Assembly (NCBI RefSeq): GCF_004006235.1
Contig: NZ_CP034753.1
Span: 186,001-250,000, forward strand
Origin: Agromyces sp. LHK192
GTDB taxonomy: Bacteria > Actinomycetota > Actinomycetes > Actinomycetales > Microbacteriaceae
Reading direction: 5' to 3'
Length of the DNA stretch: 64,000 nucleotides
Shown here piece by piece: positions 16,400 to 25,138 of the stretch (the stretch's first letter is position 1; every line of letters starts with the position of its first letter). The notes beneath the pieces were generated by a model that worked only from the letters and a program-made list of their open reading frames with translations, was not told where the DNA came from and did no database searches. The position numbers and the translations under genes were made by a program.

Positions 16400-17593
16400 C
16401 AGCGGCGTGACCGGGTCGACCTCGACGGCGACCGGCACGCCGAGGAACGCCTCGACCTCGGCGATCACCGCGTCGCGCGATTCCAGTTCTCGGGCGGACG
16501 GCCCGCGCCACGGCACGATGCGCAGCGTGGTGCGCCGACCCTGCTGGGTCCACGCCCAGCGGCCGATCATCGTGCCGCCCGCGAACATCGCGTGCAGCGG
16601 GAACTCGGGGATGACCGGACTCTCGATGCCCGGCGGCTGCAGGTACGCGCGAGGGCTGGCGTAGCCCATGATGTACTCGTCGTACGCCTGGAGCAGGTCG
16701 ACCCGTTCGGGATCGTCGTCGGATGCCTCGGCGTCGCGCTCGCGCGCGCTCCACGCCGCGGCGACGGATGCGTCGTGCCAGAGGTCGTCCGCACCAGCGG
16801 CGCCGACGGCCCCGGACTCGGCGTCGAGCGCGAGTCGTTCGATGCGCCCGCCGGTGCGATCGGCCGCGTCCGCGAGCGCGGCGCGCACGTCGCGCAGCGT
16901 GAACCCCGACCAGGCCGACAGGTCCCGCGCCGACGCGGGCCCACGGGTCAGCAGGAATCGTTCGGCGAGTTCGGCGAGTGCGTCGTCGAGTGGGCGCGGC
17001 GCCGACGGCGGCACGCGTTCGTCGAAGGCGGCGTAGGTCCGCTGCTTCCCGACGGATGCTCCCGAGATGAGCACGCGGTCGAGTTCGGCGCGGATGAGCA
17101 GGAACACCATCGCGCCGCCCGGCCAGCCCTGGCCGTCGAGCACTTCGGCCAGTTCAGCGCGCGTGCGGTGGCGTCCACCGGCGACGGCTTCGGCGAACGC
17201 GTCGAGCGCGCGCGCCGCGCGTTCGCCCTCGATGCCGTATCGCCGTTCGTAGGTCGCCTGGATGCGGCCGACACGAGGAGCGGATGCCTCGAGCAGCCAG
17301 CGCGCGTCGGCCGGGTCGACGTGATGCCAGGTCGGGCGCAGGACGTGGGTGCGCAGGATCTCACCGCGGTCGATGGCGGCACCGACCGAGGCCCCGTCGG
17401 GCCGGTCCGCGAGCGGCAGCCGCTGGGCGAGACCCCACTGCGACGGCAGGTACTCCTGGCCCTGCACGGCGAGCGACCGACGCACGACGTCGGCGGGGGT
17501 CGACGGGGGACCGGATGCCGCGGCCGGGGCATCCGTTCCCGAACGCAGCCCCTGCGCGAAGAGCCGGCGCGAGCGGAGCTCGGCGGCATCCAC
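16397..17593 (-). CDS. Winged-helix AlkZ-like DNA glycosylase family protein
   Basis: 398 residues of the HTH_42 (PF06224) family, which includes E. coli YcaQ/AlkX and Streptomyces AlkZ, glycosylases that unhook interstrand DNA cross-links and bulky alkyl adducts. The catalytic QxQ element appears as LAVQGQEYLPSQWGLAQRL (Gln45-Gly-Gln47), with Gly in place of the usual aliphatic residue. Other family features: TWHHVDPADARWLLE and a C-terminal YDEYIMGY. GTG start overlaps the stop of the exporter permease by one base (TAGTG), so it is co-translated with an ABC exporter. Glycosylase activity is inferred. Confidence 0.75.
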   Translation of the reverse strand: MDAAELRSRRLFAQGLRSGTDAPAAASGPPSTPADVVRRSLAVQGQEYLPSQWGLAQRLPLADRPDGASVGAAIDRGEILRTHVLRPTWHHVDPADARWLLEASAPRVGRIQATYERRYGIEGERAARALDAFAEAVAGGRHRTRAELAEVLDGQGWPGGAMVFLLIRAELDRVLISGASVGKQRTYAAFDERVPPSAPRPLDDALAELAERFLLTRGPASARDLSAWSGFTLRDVRAALADAADRTGGRIERLALDAESGAVGAAGADDLWHDASVAAAWSARERDAEASDDDPERVDLLQAYDEYIMGYASPRAYLQPPGIESPVIPEFPLHAMFAGGTMIGRWAWTQQGRRTTLRIVPWRGPSARELESRDAVIAEVEAFLGVPVAVEVDPVTPL

Positions 17594-18429
17594 TACGACA
17601 CGTCCCTCCGCCAGGTCGTCGCGCCGCCGATCACGGTCAGGACCACGGCGATGCCGGCGAGCACGAGTCCGCCCTGCCACCACTCGAGCGGGTCGACGCC
17701 GGACCCGCCGGCCGACGCGGCGAGCGTGTAGAACGATGCTCCGACGAGGGCGTCGCTCGCCGCCCCGGGCAGGAACCGGCCGATCTGCGCGGTCGGCTCC
17801 GACAGGGCGGCGATGAACCGCAGCACCGGTTCGAGGAACTGCGTGAACGCGATGACGATCACGATCGCGGCGACCTGGTTGGGAACGACGGCGCCCAATC
17901 CGACGCCGATCGCCCCCCAGAGCGCCATCGCGAGGATGCCGCGGCCGATGAGCGCCCACGTGTCGGAAGAGTCGAGCCCGGCGTCGATGCCCCAGGCTGC
18001 GAGGGCGCCGGATGCGGCGGCCACCGTGCCGACGAACGCGACGACGCCGAACGCGGCGCCGAGCACGAGTTGCGACACGAACTTCGCCCCGAGCACGGTG
18101 CTGCGGTGCGGGGTGGCGAGGAACGTCGGCGTCAGCGTCTGGTGCCGGAACTCGCCCGTCACCGCGAGCGCGCCCAGCAGCACCGGGAACACGTAGCCGA
18201 TCGACGTGGCGAAGCTGAAGAGCAGCGAGCCGAGGTCGGCGCCCGATGGCACCGGGCCGGTGGTGGTGGTGCCCGCCTGCGCCGCAGCCTCGGGGTCGTC
18301 CGTGATCCAGCCGAAGAACGCTCCGAGGCCGCCGGCCAGCGCGGCGACGTAGACGAACATCAGGATGGCGAGCAGCCACCACATGCGGGTGGTGAAGACC
18401 TTCTGGAACTCGGCGGCGATCGCGCGCAT
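17593..18429 (-). CDS. ABC-2 type exporter permease
   Basis: 278 residues with about six membrane helices: one near the N-terminus (MWWLLAILMFVYVAALAGG), then a large extracytoplasmic loop (about residues 40-65) and five more. FRHQTLTPTFLATPHRSTVLGAK is a typical ABC-2 segment. Start ATG 18429 overlaps the ATPase stop; a GTG one codon earlier is also possible. Forms an exporter with the ATPase gene. Substrate unknown. Confidence 0.85.
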   Translation of the reverse strand: MRAIAAEFQKVFTTRMWWLLAILMFVYVAALAGGLGAFFGWITDDPEAAAQAGTTTTGPVPSGADLGSLLFSFATSIGYVFPVLLGALAVTGEFRHQTLTPTFLATPHRSTVLGAKFVSQLVLGAAFGVVAFVGTVAAASGALAAWGIDAGLDSSDTWALIGRGILAMALWGAIGVGLGAVVPNQVAAIVIVIAFTQFLEPVLRFIAALSEPTAQIGRFLPGAASDALVGASFYTLAASAGGSGVDPLEWWQGGLVLAGIAVVLTVIGGATTWRRDVS

Positions 18430-19325
18430 CACTCCTCGCCTCCGCCCACGAGCGAGAGGAACGACTCCTCGAGTCCGGATTTCAGGCGATGCAGGCTCGA
18501 CACCTCGACGCCGCCGACGAACGCCGCATGGCCGACCTTCGCCGGGTCGGGTTCGTCGACGATGAACCCGTTGCGGCCCTCGGTCGCGTCGAGTCCGGCC
18601 GTCTCGAGGGCGGCACGCAGTGCGTCGCGGTCGGGGGAGTCGACGATCGTGCGCGGCGCCGCGTCGAGCTCCAGGCTCGCCAGCGTCCCGGTCTTCACGA
18701 GCCGGCCCCTCGAGATGATGACCACGTCGTCGACCGATTGCTGCACCTCGCTCAGCAGGTGGGAGCTCACGAGCACCGTGCGTCCCTCGGCGGCGAGGTT
18801 GCGCAGGAACACGCGGATCCACTTGATGCCCTCGGGGTCGAGGCCGTTGATGGGCTCGTCGAGCACGAGCACGCCGGGGTCGCCGAGCAGCGTGTACGCG
18901 AGCGAGAGGCGCTGGCGCATGCCGAGCGAGAAGCCGCCGACGCGGCGCCCGGCGAACTCGGTGAGGCCGACCGTCCCGAGCACCTCGGGAACGCGGGACG
19001 CGGCGATGCCCGCAGCGGTCGCGTACACCGCGAGATGTGCATGCGCCGTGCGTCCTGGGTGGAAGTTCGCGTCGAGCGCGGCCCCGACGGTCTCGAGCGG
19101 GCGTTCGAGGGCGCCGTACGCGGTGCCGCCGAACGTCGCGGACCCCTCCGTCGCTCGCACGAGGCCGAGCAGGGTCCGCAGGGTCGTCGTCTTGCCCGCG
19201 CCGTTGGGCCCGAGGAACCCGGTGACGCGTCCGGGTTCCACCGTGAAGCTCAGGTCCTCGACCGCGGTGACCGGGCCGAACCGCTTCGTGAGCCCCGAGA
19301 TCTCGATGGGGATACCGCTCGCCAT
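18429..19325 (-). CDS. ABC exporter ATP-binding protein
   Basis: 298 residues. Walker A GPNGAGKTT at 39-47, signature FSLGMRQRLSLA, Walker B VLVLDEP, followed by a C-terminal extension typical of drug or bacteriocin exporters of the CcmA/NatA type. First gene of a three-gene leftward operon with the permease and the AlkZ-like protein. Confidence 0.9.
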   Translation of the reverse strand: MASGIPIEISGLTKRFGPVTAVEDLSFTVEPGRVTGFLGPNGAGKTTTLRTLLGLVRATEGSATFGGTAYGALERPLETVGAALDANFHPGRTAHAHLAVYATAAGIAASRVPEVLGTVGLTEFAGRRVGGFSLGMRQRLSLAYTLLGDPGVLVLDEPINGLDPEGIKWIRVFLRNLAAEGRTVLVSSHLLSEVQQSVDDVVIISRGRLVKTGTLASLELDAAPRTIVDSPDRDALRAALETAGLDATEGRNGFIVDEPDPAKVGHAAFVGGVEVSSLHRLKSGLEESFLSLVGGGEE

Positions 19326-19387
19326 GCACCGCTCCGCATCCCGGGGGCGAGCCGATGCCGCGTCGGGCCGCGCCCCCGCCCGGCCCC

Positions 19388-19402
19388 GGCGGCCTGGCCG
19401 CC
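19388..19402 (-). terminator. Short GC hairpin between two leftward genes
   Basis: GGCGGCC-T-GGCCGCC, 7-bp perfect arms around one base, within the 99-bp gap downstream of the isocitrate-lyase-family gene and upstream of the exporter ATPase. No T-run; a weak terminator candidate. Confidence 0.3.
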
Positions 19403-19424
19403 AAGGGCCACCCTAGCGCGGCGC

Positions 19425-20219
19425 CTAGTTCAGCGGGCGGATGCCACTCGGCAGCGCGCCCCCGGCGAGCAGGTGGATCGCGGCGTCCTCGAGCGTGCCG
19501 AGCGCGAGCCGCTGCGTCAGCGGGCCGTACGAGATGCGGGCGACGCCGAGGTGCTGGAGCCGCCCGGGCGTCGGGAGGTGCGGGAACCCGATGACGCTCA
19601 GTCGCTGCTCGCCGAGTTCGGCGACGAGGGCCTCGACGACGTCCTCGCCGAAGTTCCCCGGCACGAAGACGCTCGTCGCGCCGACGTCGAGGAACGCGCG
19701 GCCGCGCTCGGCGGCGTCGGCGACGACCTCCTCGATCGGGCGGTCGCCGCCCCGCACGAACGCGTCGGTGCGGGCGTTGAGCGCGAACGGCACCCCCTCG
19801 GCCTCGGCGGCTTCGACGGCCGCGCGCATGACGGCGACCGACTCGTCGAACGGACGCATCCGGTCTTCGATGTTCGCGCCGACGATGCCGACGCCGATCG
19901 CGCGACGGATCGTCTCGCCGGCGTCGCCGTGTCCGTCGTCGAGGTCGGCCGAGACCGGCACATCGACCGCGGCGGCGATGCGACCGACCATGTCGAGCAT
20001 GAGGTCCAGCGGGATCTCCCCATCGGGGTAGCCGAATGTCGCCGCGATCGAGTGGCCCGCGGTCGCGAGGGCCTTCGTGCCGGGCACGCCGGCGACGACC
20101 TTCGCGCTCACGACGTCCCACACGTTCACGACCTGGAGGATCTCGGGGTCGCGGTGCAGGGCGATGAGGTCGGTGCCGAGGCGGGCGGAACGCTGCAGGT
20201 CGTCTTCGTGCTGGCTCAT
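19425..20219 (-). CDS. Isocitrate lyase/PEP mutase superfamily protein
   Basis: 264 residues, TIM-barrel family with VPVSADLDDGHGD and GANIEDR as the metal-binding motifs. The KKCGH-type loop of isocitrate and methylisocitrate lyases is absent, so it is not one of those lyases; members of this subgroup are usually oxaloacetate- or phosphonate-related enzymes of unproven substrate. Preceded by a TAGGCT box eight bases before the ATG. Confidence 0.8.
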   Translation of the reverse strand: MSQHEDDLQRSARLGTDLIALHRDPEILQVVNVWDVVSAKVVAGVPGTKALATAGHSIAATFGYPDGEIPLDLMLDMVGRIAAAVDVPVSADLDDGHGDAGETIRRAIGVGIVGANIEDRMRPFDESVAVMRAAVEAAEAEGVPFALNARTDAFVRGGDRPIEEVVADAAERGRAFLDVGATSVFVPGNFGEDVVEALVAELGEQRLSVIGFPHLPTPGRLQHLGVARISYGPLTQRLALGTLEDAAIHLLAGGALPSGIRPLN

Positions 20220-20227
20220 GACGAACG

Positions 20228-20233
20228 AGCCTA
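20228..20233 (-). promoter_or_regulatory. -10 box TAGGCT before the ICL-family gene
   Basis: Minus-strand TAGGCT, eight bases, then ATG 20219: a leaderless-type arrangement. Confidence 0.4.
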
Positions 20234-20266
20234 GGGGGTCGGGCCGTCATGAGGCGGGCCCGCGGG

Positions 20267-20272
20267 TAGCAT
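20267..20272 (+). promoter_or_regulatory. -10 box TAGCAT before the LssY_C gene
   Basis: TAGCAT, six bases, then ATG 20279 with no ribosome site between; supports this start and leaderless transcription. Confidence 0.5.
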
Positions 20273-20278
20273 GCACGC

Positions 20279-21223
20279 ATGGTGGAACCCGGGGGAGGGG
20301 CATCCGTCGACGAGGCGGAGGCGCAGGCGCAGTCGCCGCCGCCCGTGCCGCGTCGCCGGTTCTCGGTGAACGCCGTGCTCGACGAGTTCTTCTTCGTGTT
20401 CGCCGGCCTCGCCGCGCTGTGGCTCGCCTACCTGCTCTTCAGCGAGTCGTTCACGCTCGGCTGGTGGGGCATCCTCGTGATGGTCCTGTTCTGGGTGCTC
20501 CTCGCCTACCTCGTGCTGCCGCGGCTGCATCGGGTGCTGACGACGATCTACGTGCCCGACTACTTCATGGGCCGCACGCGCACGAGCGACGGGCTGTTCG
20601 GCGATCCCGTGAACCTCGCGGTCACCGGAGACGAGGCACGCCTCCTCGCCGCGATGCAGGCCGCTGGCTGGACCCGCGCCGACGAGGTCACGCTCGCCAC
20701 GAGCTGGCGCATCATCACGTCGACCGTCACCCGACGCTCTTACGACGAAGCCCCGGTGAGTCCGCTGTTCCTGTTCGGTCGCAAGCAGGACTTCGCGTTC
20801 CAGCAGGAGGTCGAGGGCAATCCGGCCAAGCGCCACCATGTGCGGTTCTGGCGGACGCCCGGCGGCTGGCTGCTCCCGGGCGGAGCGCGGGTCGACTGGC
20901 TTGCGGCGGGCACGTTCGACCGGGCGGTCGGGCTGTCGCTGTTCACCCTGCAGGTCACGCACAAGATCGACGCCGACACCGATGTCGAACGCGACCACAT
21001 CGTGCGCACCCTGCGCGACTCGGATGCGTTGATCGAGATCCGCGTGCTGCGCGACTTCTCGACCGGCTACCACTCGCGCAACGGCGGCGGCGACACGATC
21101 CGCACCGACGGCGACCTGCCGGTCGTGGACGTCCGCGGCGTCACGGTGCCGCCGGCGAACGGATCGCGCGCAGCCGCACGGGCGCCCGGTGCGGCGGACG
21201 CGACGGCCGAGGTCGCCCGATGA
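20279..21223 (+). CDS. Membrane protein with LssY-like C-terminal domain
   Basis: 314 residues. Two membrane helices near residues 30-80 are followed by a soluble domain resembling LssY_C (PF14067): DPVNLAVTGDEARLLAAMQAAGW, then VSPLFLFGRKQDFAFQ and HHVRFWR. The name comes from a Legionella lipid-related gene; the biochemical role is unknown. Ala/Pro-rich tail. Stop overlaps the next membrane gene (ATGA). Confidence 0.7.
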   Translation: MVEPGGGASVDEAEAQAQSPPPVPRRRFSVNAVLDEFFFVFAGLAALWLAYLLFSESFTLGWWGILVMVLFWVLLAYLVLPRLHRVLTTIYVPDYFMGRTRTSDGLFGDPVNLAVTGDEARLLAAMQAAGWTRADEVTLATSWRIITSTVTRRSYDEAPVSPLFLFGRKQDFAFQQEVEGNPAKRHHVRFWRTPGGWLLPGGARVDWLAAGTFDRAVGLSLFTLQVTHKIDADTDVERDHIVRTLRDSDALIEIRVLRDFSTGYHSRNGGGDTIRTDGDLPVVDVRGVTVPPANGSRAAARAPGAADATAEVAR

Positions 21224-21786
21224 GCGGCTCGGAGGTGGGCAAGCGGTCGGCGATGGAGCCCGCCGAGCGCCTGCTCGGCGCCGCCGAGGCGGTGCCCGAC
21301 GTGGCCGCGGCGACGCGGATGCGACGCCCCGCGGCGACCACCGTGGGGGCGGTGCTGGTGCTGCTGCGGATCGTCGCCGGCGTGCTGTGGCTGTTCGCGC
21401 TCGGGGGGTCGTGGAACGAGGTGGTCCGAGAGGAACTCGGCGAGGAGGGCGCCGAACTCGACGACTTCACCCTCGGCGTCGCCTTCCTGTTCATCGCGGT
21501 GCCCGGGGTCGTGGTGCTGGTGTTCGAGGTCGTGCTCGCCGTGCTCATCTACCTCGGCGTCAACTGGCCGCGCATCGTGGTGATGCTGTTCGCGACGCTC
21601 AGCATCAGCGGATCGTTCGTGGCCTGGTGGCTCGGCGACCAGGAACTGCACCTGGACTTCACGCTCGTCACGCTCGCGCTCGACATCCTCGTCATGCTCG
21701 CGTTGTCGAGCCGGCCGGCCCGGGCGTATGCGCGGCAGCCGCGGGCGCGGAAGCGGCGAGGGCGGGTCGCGCCGGGCTCGCGCTAG
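21220..21786 (+). CDS. Small integral membrane protein, unknown
   Basis: 188 residues with about four hydrophobic helices (TVGAVLVLLRIVAGVLWLFAL; LGVAFLFIAVPGVVVLVFEVV; IVVMLFATLSISGSFVAWWL; LVTLALDILVMLAL) and an Arg/Ala-rich C-terminal tail. Translationally coupled to the LssY_C-domain gene, so the two may act together. Its last four bases overlap the convergent SIS gene. No function recognised. Confidence 0.75.
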   Translation: MSGSEVGKRSAMEPAERLLGAAEAVPDVAAATRMRRPAATTVGAVLVLLRIVAGVLWLFALGGSWNEVVREELGEEGAELDDFTLGVAFLFIAVPGVVVLVFEVVLAVLIYLGVNWPRIVVMLFATLSISGSFVAWWLGDQELHLDFTLVTLALDILVMLALSSRPARAYARQPRARKRRGRVAPGSR

Positions 21787-22751
21787 GCGGCGAACCAGCG
21801 CGCAGCGACGAGCTCGAGCGGCAGGAGTTCGGCGAGCACGGCGACCGAGGCGTCGTCGTCGCCGGGGTGGCGCAGCTCGAGCTCCGCGCCGGGCAGGTCG
21901 CGGCCGATCGCCGCGAACCGCGAGCCGCGCTGCGCCATCCACCCGAGCGCCTGCGCGTCCCACGCCGAGCCGCCGAACACGATCGCGCGGTAGTCCTGGG
22001 TCTTCGTGAGGTAGACGTCGACGTGCGACCAGTCGCCAGTCTCCGAGGCGAACGCCGATCGGCGCGGAACCTCGCGCAGCATCAGCGCCGACTGTTGGGC
22101 GCTCGACAGGCGTTCGGCGGGGGCGAGCGCCCACGTGCCCATCGGGCCCGCAGCGAGGTCGGCGAGGTCGGCCAGCCACTCGCCGGATGCCTCGAGCAGG
22201 TGCGCGTTCGCCCCGGCCGCGCGGCGAAGCGCGGCCGCGTCGAACCGGTCGGCGGGCGCGGTGCCGAGCAGTTCCGCCAGCACCTCGTCGAGCACGGCGA
22301 ACGTGGCGCGGAAGGTGCGGCACGCGACACCGGATGCCTCGATCCCCGCGTGCAGCGGCACCACGGCATCGGCCGCCTGCGCGAGCGCGGAGTCGGGCCG
22401 GTTGGTGATCGCGACGAGCCGGCCGGTGCCGCGATACCGCTCGACCGCGCGCAGCACCTCGACGCTGCCGCCGGTCGCGGAGACGGCGACGACGACGAGG
22501 TCGGGGGCGGCCGGCGGCAGCAGTTCGGCGCTCGCCCACTCGACGAGCACCTGCTGGCCGACCGCGCGGTAGCGCCGTGCGACGACGTCGGCGGCGTACC
22601 GGCTCGAGCCCATGCCGAGCACGAGCACACGGGCGGCGCCGAGCATCGCGAGCCGGTCCAGTCCGTCGAGGCCGGCGTCGAGCGCGTCGGCGAGGGTGCC
22701 GAGCGAGTCGGGGATCAGGTCGAGGTCGGCTCGAAAGGCGGCGGGGTCCAC
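21783..22751 (-). CDS. SIS-domain phosphosugar-binding protein
   Basis: 322 residues with two SIS-type halves as in glucosamine-6-phosphate synthase isomerase domains and AgaS/FrlB-like deaminases: VLVLGMGSSRYAADVVARR, VVVAVSATGGSVEVLRAVERY and a second half at WDAQALGWMAQRG. The GTG start overlaps the upstream kinase-like gene by 37 bp. With that kinase it could process an amino sugar phosphate (isomerase or deaminase); specificity is unresolved. Confidence 0.8.
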   Translation of the reverse strand: MDPAAFRADLDLIPDSLGTLADALDAGLDGLDRLAMLGAARVLVLGMGSSRYAADVVARRYRAVGQQVLVEWASAELLPPAAPDLVVVAVSATGGSVEVLRAVERYRGTGRLVAITNRPDSALAQAADAVVPLHAGIEASGVACRTFRATFAVLDEVLAELLGTAPADRFDAAALRRAAGANAHLLEASGEWLADLADLAAGPMGTWALAPAERLSSAQQSALMLREVPRRSAFASETGDWSHVDVYLTKTQDYRAIVFGGSAWDAQALGWMAQRGSRFAAIGRDLPGAELELRHPGDDDASVAVLAELLPLELVAARWFAA

Positions 22752-23896
22752 GGGTCCTCCGGGTGCTCGTCGGTCGATGGGTGGCGGCGGGTGATCGCCG
22801 CGTCGGGCGCGTACCGCCAGCGCGGCAGGAATCGTTCAGCGTAGCGGAGCTCGGCCACGAGCTGCTCGGCCTCGAAACCGGGGAGCAGTGCCGCGTCGAA
22901 CAGGTCGGCGCGCCCGGCGCCGCCCAGCTCGGCGAGGTAGGCGGCGAGCAGGTCGGCGCGAGCCCGGTCGGCCCAGTCGAACGCGGCCGGCTCGGCGCGT
23001 TGCAGCCGCTTCTGCGCGACCGCGGCGACGAGGTCGAGCGAGACGAGCAGGTGCGCCACGTCGCGCGCTGCGGCGTCGGGCCGTTCGCGTTCGGCGGCGT
23101 CGAGCTGCGGGTCGCCGTCGAAGTCGATCACGGTGTACCTGGGGCCCGCGCCGTCACCGCCCGGCGAGCGGAGCACCTGCCCGACGTGCAGGTCGCCGTG
23201 GATCGCGAACTCGAGCCCGGGTGCGGCATCCGACAGGGAGCGGATGTCGCGCGCGAGGGAGACCGCTCGGTTGCGCAGCCGTGCCCCCTCGGCCCCCGGG
23301 GTGGCGTCGACCGCTCGGCCGAGCGCATCTTCGGCACGTGCCCGACGGCGCGTCGGGGTGTCGTCGGCCGCGGCCGCAGCATCCGTCGCGAGGGCGAGGT
23401 GCACGCGTGCGACGGCGGCGCCGAGGGTCGCCGGCCAGCCGGGATCGGACCCGCCGCCGAGTACGCCGACCGCGTCGTCGACCGCCCAGGTCCAGCCGTC
23501 CTCGGCGTCGGGCAGGAACTCGGTCACGATCGCCAGCGTCGACTCGCCGCGTTCGGGATGCCGCCAGCGCACGCTGCCGACGGTGCGCGCGACGTCGAGC
23601 GAACCCGCCGCGGTGAGTCGTTCGAGGAGGCGGGCCGCGCGGTCGGCCGCCGCCCAACTGCCGACGATCTTCACGACGAGCCGCTCGTCGACGATGACCG
23701 AGGTGTTGGTCTGGTCGACCGCGATCGCGCGTTCCCGGGCATCCGCCGCCACCGTGTCGTCGACGAGCCGCGCGAGGGCGCGCGCGACCCCGTCGCCCGC
23801 CACGGGGCGAACGCCGGCGACGCCGATGGCGCCGTCCTCGACGACCAGCGGGAGCCCCGCGATGACGGGCGACGGCCCGCGCAGCAACGAATTCAT
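22715..23896 (-). CDS. Maltokinase/glucosamine-kinase-like phosphotransferase
   Basis: 393 residues with the eukaryotic-kinase-like fold of actinobacterial maltokinases: DQTNTSVIVDERLVVKI near 61-77 (nucleotide site), catalytic HGDLHVGQVL at 233-242, and the Mg-binding IDFDGDP at 257-263. Paired with a SIS-domain gene, as reported for glucosamine kinases of Streptacidiphilus-type actinobacteria; that assignment is an analogy. Start at ATG 23896 chosen because conserved sequence begins soon after. Confidence 0.75.
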   Translation of the reverse strand: MNSLLRGPSPVIAGLPLVVEDGAIGVAGVRPVAGDGVARALARLVDDTVAADARERAIAVDQTNTSVIVDERLVVKIVGSWAAADRAARLLERLTAAGSLDVARTVGSVRWRHPERGESTLAIVTEFLPDAEDGWTWAVDDAVGVLGGGSDPGWPATLGAAVARVHLALATDAAAAADDTPTRRRARAEDALGRAVDATPGAEGARLRNRAVSLARDIRSLSDAAPGLEFAIHGDLHVGQVLRSPGGDGAGPRYTVIDFDGDPQLDAAERERPDAAARDVAHLLVSLDLVAAVAQKRLQRAEPAAFDWADRARADLLAAYLAELGGAGRADLFDAALLPGFEAEQLVAELRYAERFLPRWRYAPDAAITRRHPSTDEHPEDPWTPPPFEPTST

Positions 23897-23951
23897 TGAA
23901 CGCCGATTGTAACTATTGGGAAAACTCACCGCTAGAGCGTCCGTAGAACCA

Positions 23952-23980
23952 TTGCGTTTCTTTGATGGCCGGTGTAACAA
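23952..23980 (+). promoter_or_regulatory. Promoter of the polyamine-type importer operon
   Basis: -35 TTGCGT (23952-23957), 17-base spacer, -10 TAACAA (23975-23980), 32 bases before the binding-protein ATG. Good agreement with the vegetative sigma consensus. Confidence 0.55.
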
Positions 23981-24012
23981 TCTCTCAACCTTTCCGAGCC
24001 CCAGGAGGACCC

Positions 24013-25113
24013 ATGCGTACCACCCGCCGCACTGCCGCAGCAGCGGTCGGCGCGATCAGCCTCGCCCTCATGACCGCCGCATGCTCCACGGGCGGCGGAT
24101 CCGGCGAGGCGCTCGATCCCGAAGCCGACCTCAGCGAGCAGACGCTCACCGTCTCGATCTGGGCGGACTACTCGCCGGAGGACCTCGCCGAGCAGTTCGA
24201 GGAGGCCACCGGCGTCAAGACCACGATCGTGAACCACACCACGAACGAGGACATCGTCGCCAAGCTCACCGCCAGCGCCGACCCCGGCATCGACGTCGCG
24301 TTCGTCTCCGGCCAGTACGCCCAGGCGCTCGCCGAGCAGGGCCTGCTCGCCGAGCTCGACAAGTCGCTCATCCCGAACGAGGAGAACCTCTACCCCGAGG
24401 CGCTCGAACTCGCCTACGACGAGGGCAACGTCTATTCCGAGCCGTACGCGTGGGGCACCACCGGCCTCTGCTACCGACCCGACCTGACCGGCTACGACCC
24501 GACGTCGTGGAACGACCTGCTCGACCCGAAGCCCGAACTCGTCGGCAAGACCACGATGCTCTCGACCGACCGCTGGCTCGCGCTGCCGGCGCTGAAGGCC
24601 CAGGGCCACTCGGTGAACACCACCGACGACGCCGAGCTCGAGGAGGCGAAGGCCCAGCTCATCGAGACGAAGTCGACGCTCCTCGCGTACGACGACACGA
24701 CGTTCTACTCGAAGCTCGTCTCGGGCGAGGCGGCCATGGTCGAGGCGTGGGACGGCTGGTGCAACTACGGCATCGCCGAGGACCCGCAGATCAAGTTCGT
24801 GGTGCCCGACGAGGGTGCCGACCTCTGGGTCGACACCATGACCGTGCTCGAGTCGTCGAAGAACAAGGAGGCCGCGATGGCCTTCATCAACTACATCCTC
24901 GACCCCGAGGTGCAGACCTGGGTCGCCGAGAACATCCTCTACAAGGTGCCCAACCAGGCGGCCATGGAGGCCCTCGACCCGTCGATCATCGAGGCGTACC
25001 CGACGCTCGGGATCACGGTCGACGAGCTGTTCGAGCAGGAGGTGATCGTCGACCTCGGCGAGGACTCGCTCAAGTACGTCGACCTGAACGCCGAAGTCCT
25101 CGCGACGAACTGA
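24013..25113 (+). CDS. Spermidine/putrescine-type ABC binding lipoprotein
   Basis: 366 residues. Lipobox TAAC in LALMTAACSTGGGSG marks a lipid-anchored binding protein. PotD-like features: VSIWADYSPEDLAEQFEEATGVKT near the N-terminus, PYAWGTTGLCYRPDL, SWNDLLDP, and YKVPNQAAMEAL. AGGAGG six bases upstream fixes the ATG. First gene of a four-gene importer (binding protein, two permeases, ATPase) oriented towards amine oxidation genes. Polyamine specificity is inferred from family and context. Confidence 0.9.
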   Translation: MRTTRRTAAAAVGAISLALMTAACSTGGGSGEALDPEADLSEQTLTVSIWADYSPEDLAEQFEEATGVKTTIVNHTTNEDIVAKLTASADPGIDVAFVSGQYAQALAEQGLLAELDKSLIPNEENLYPEALELAYDEGNVYSEPYAWGTTGLCYRPDLTGYDPTSWNDLLDPKPELVGKTTMLSTDRWLALPALKAQGHSVNTTDDAELEEAKAQLIETKSTLLAYDDTTFYSKLVSGEAAMVEAWDGWCNYGIAEDPQIKFVVPDEGADLWVDTMTVLESSKNKEAAMAFINYILDPEVQTWVAENILYKVPNQAAMEALDPSIIEAYPTLGITVDELFEQEVIVDLGEDSLKYVDLNAEVLATN

Positions 25114-25138
25114 CGGCTCCGGAACGGATCCCCACGTC

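Noticed and set aside
19425..20219. A second methylisocitrate lyase
   Set aside because: It lacks the K(K/R)CGH catalytic loop that prpB at 39385 clearly has.
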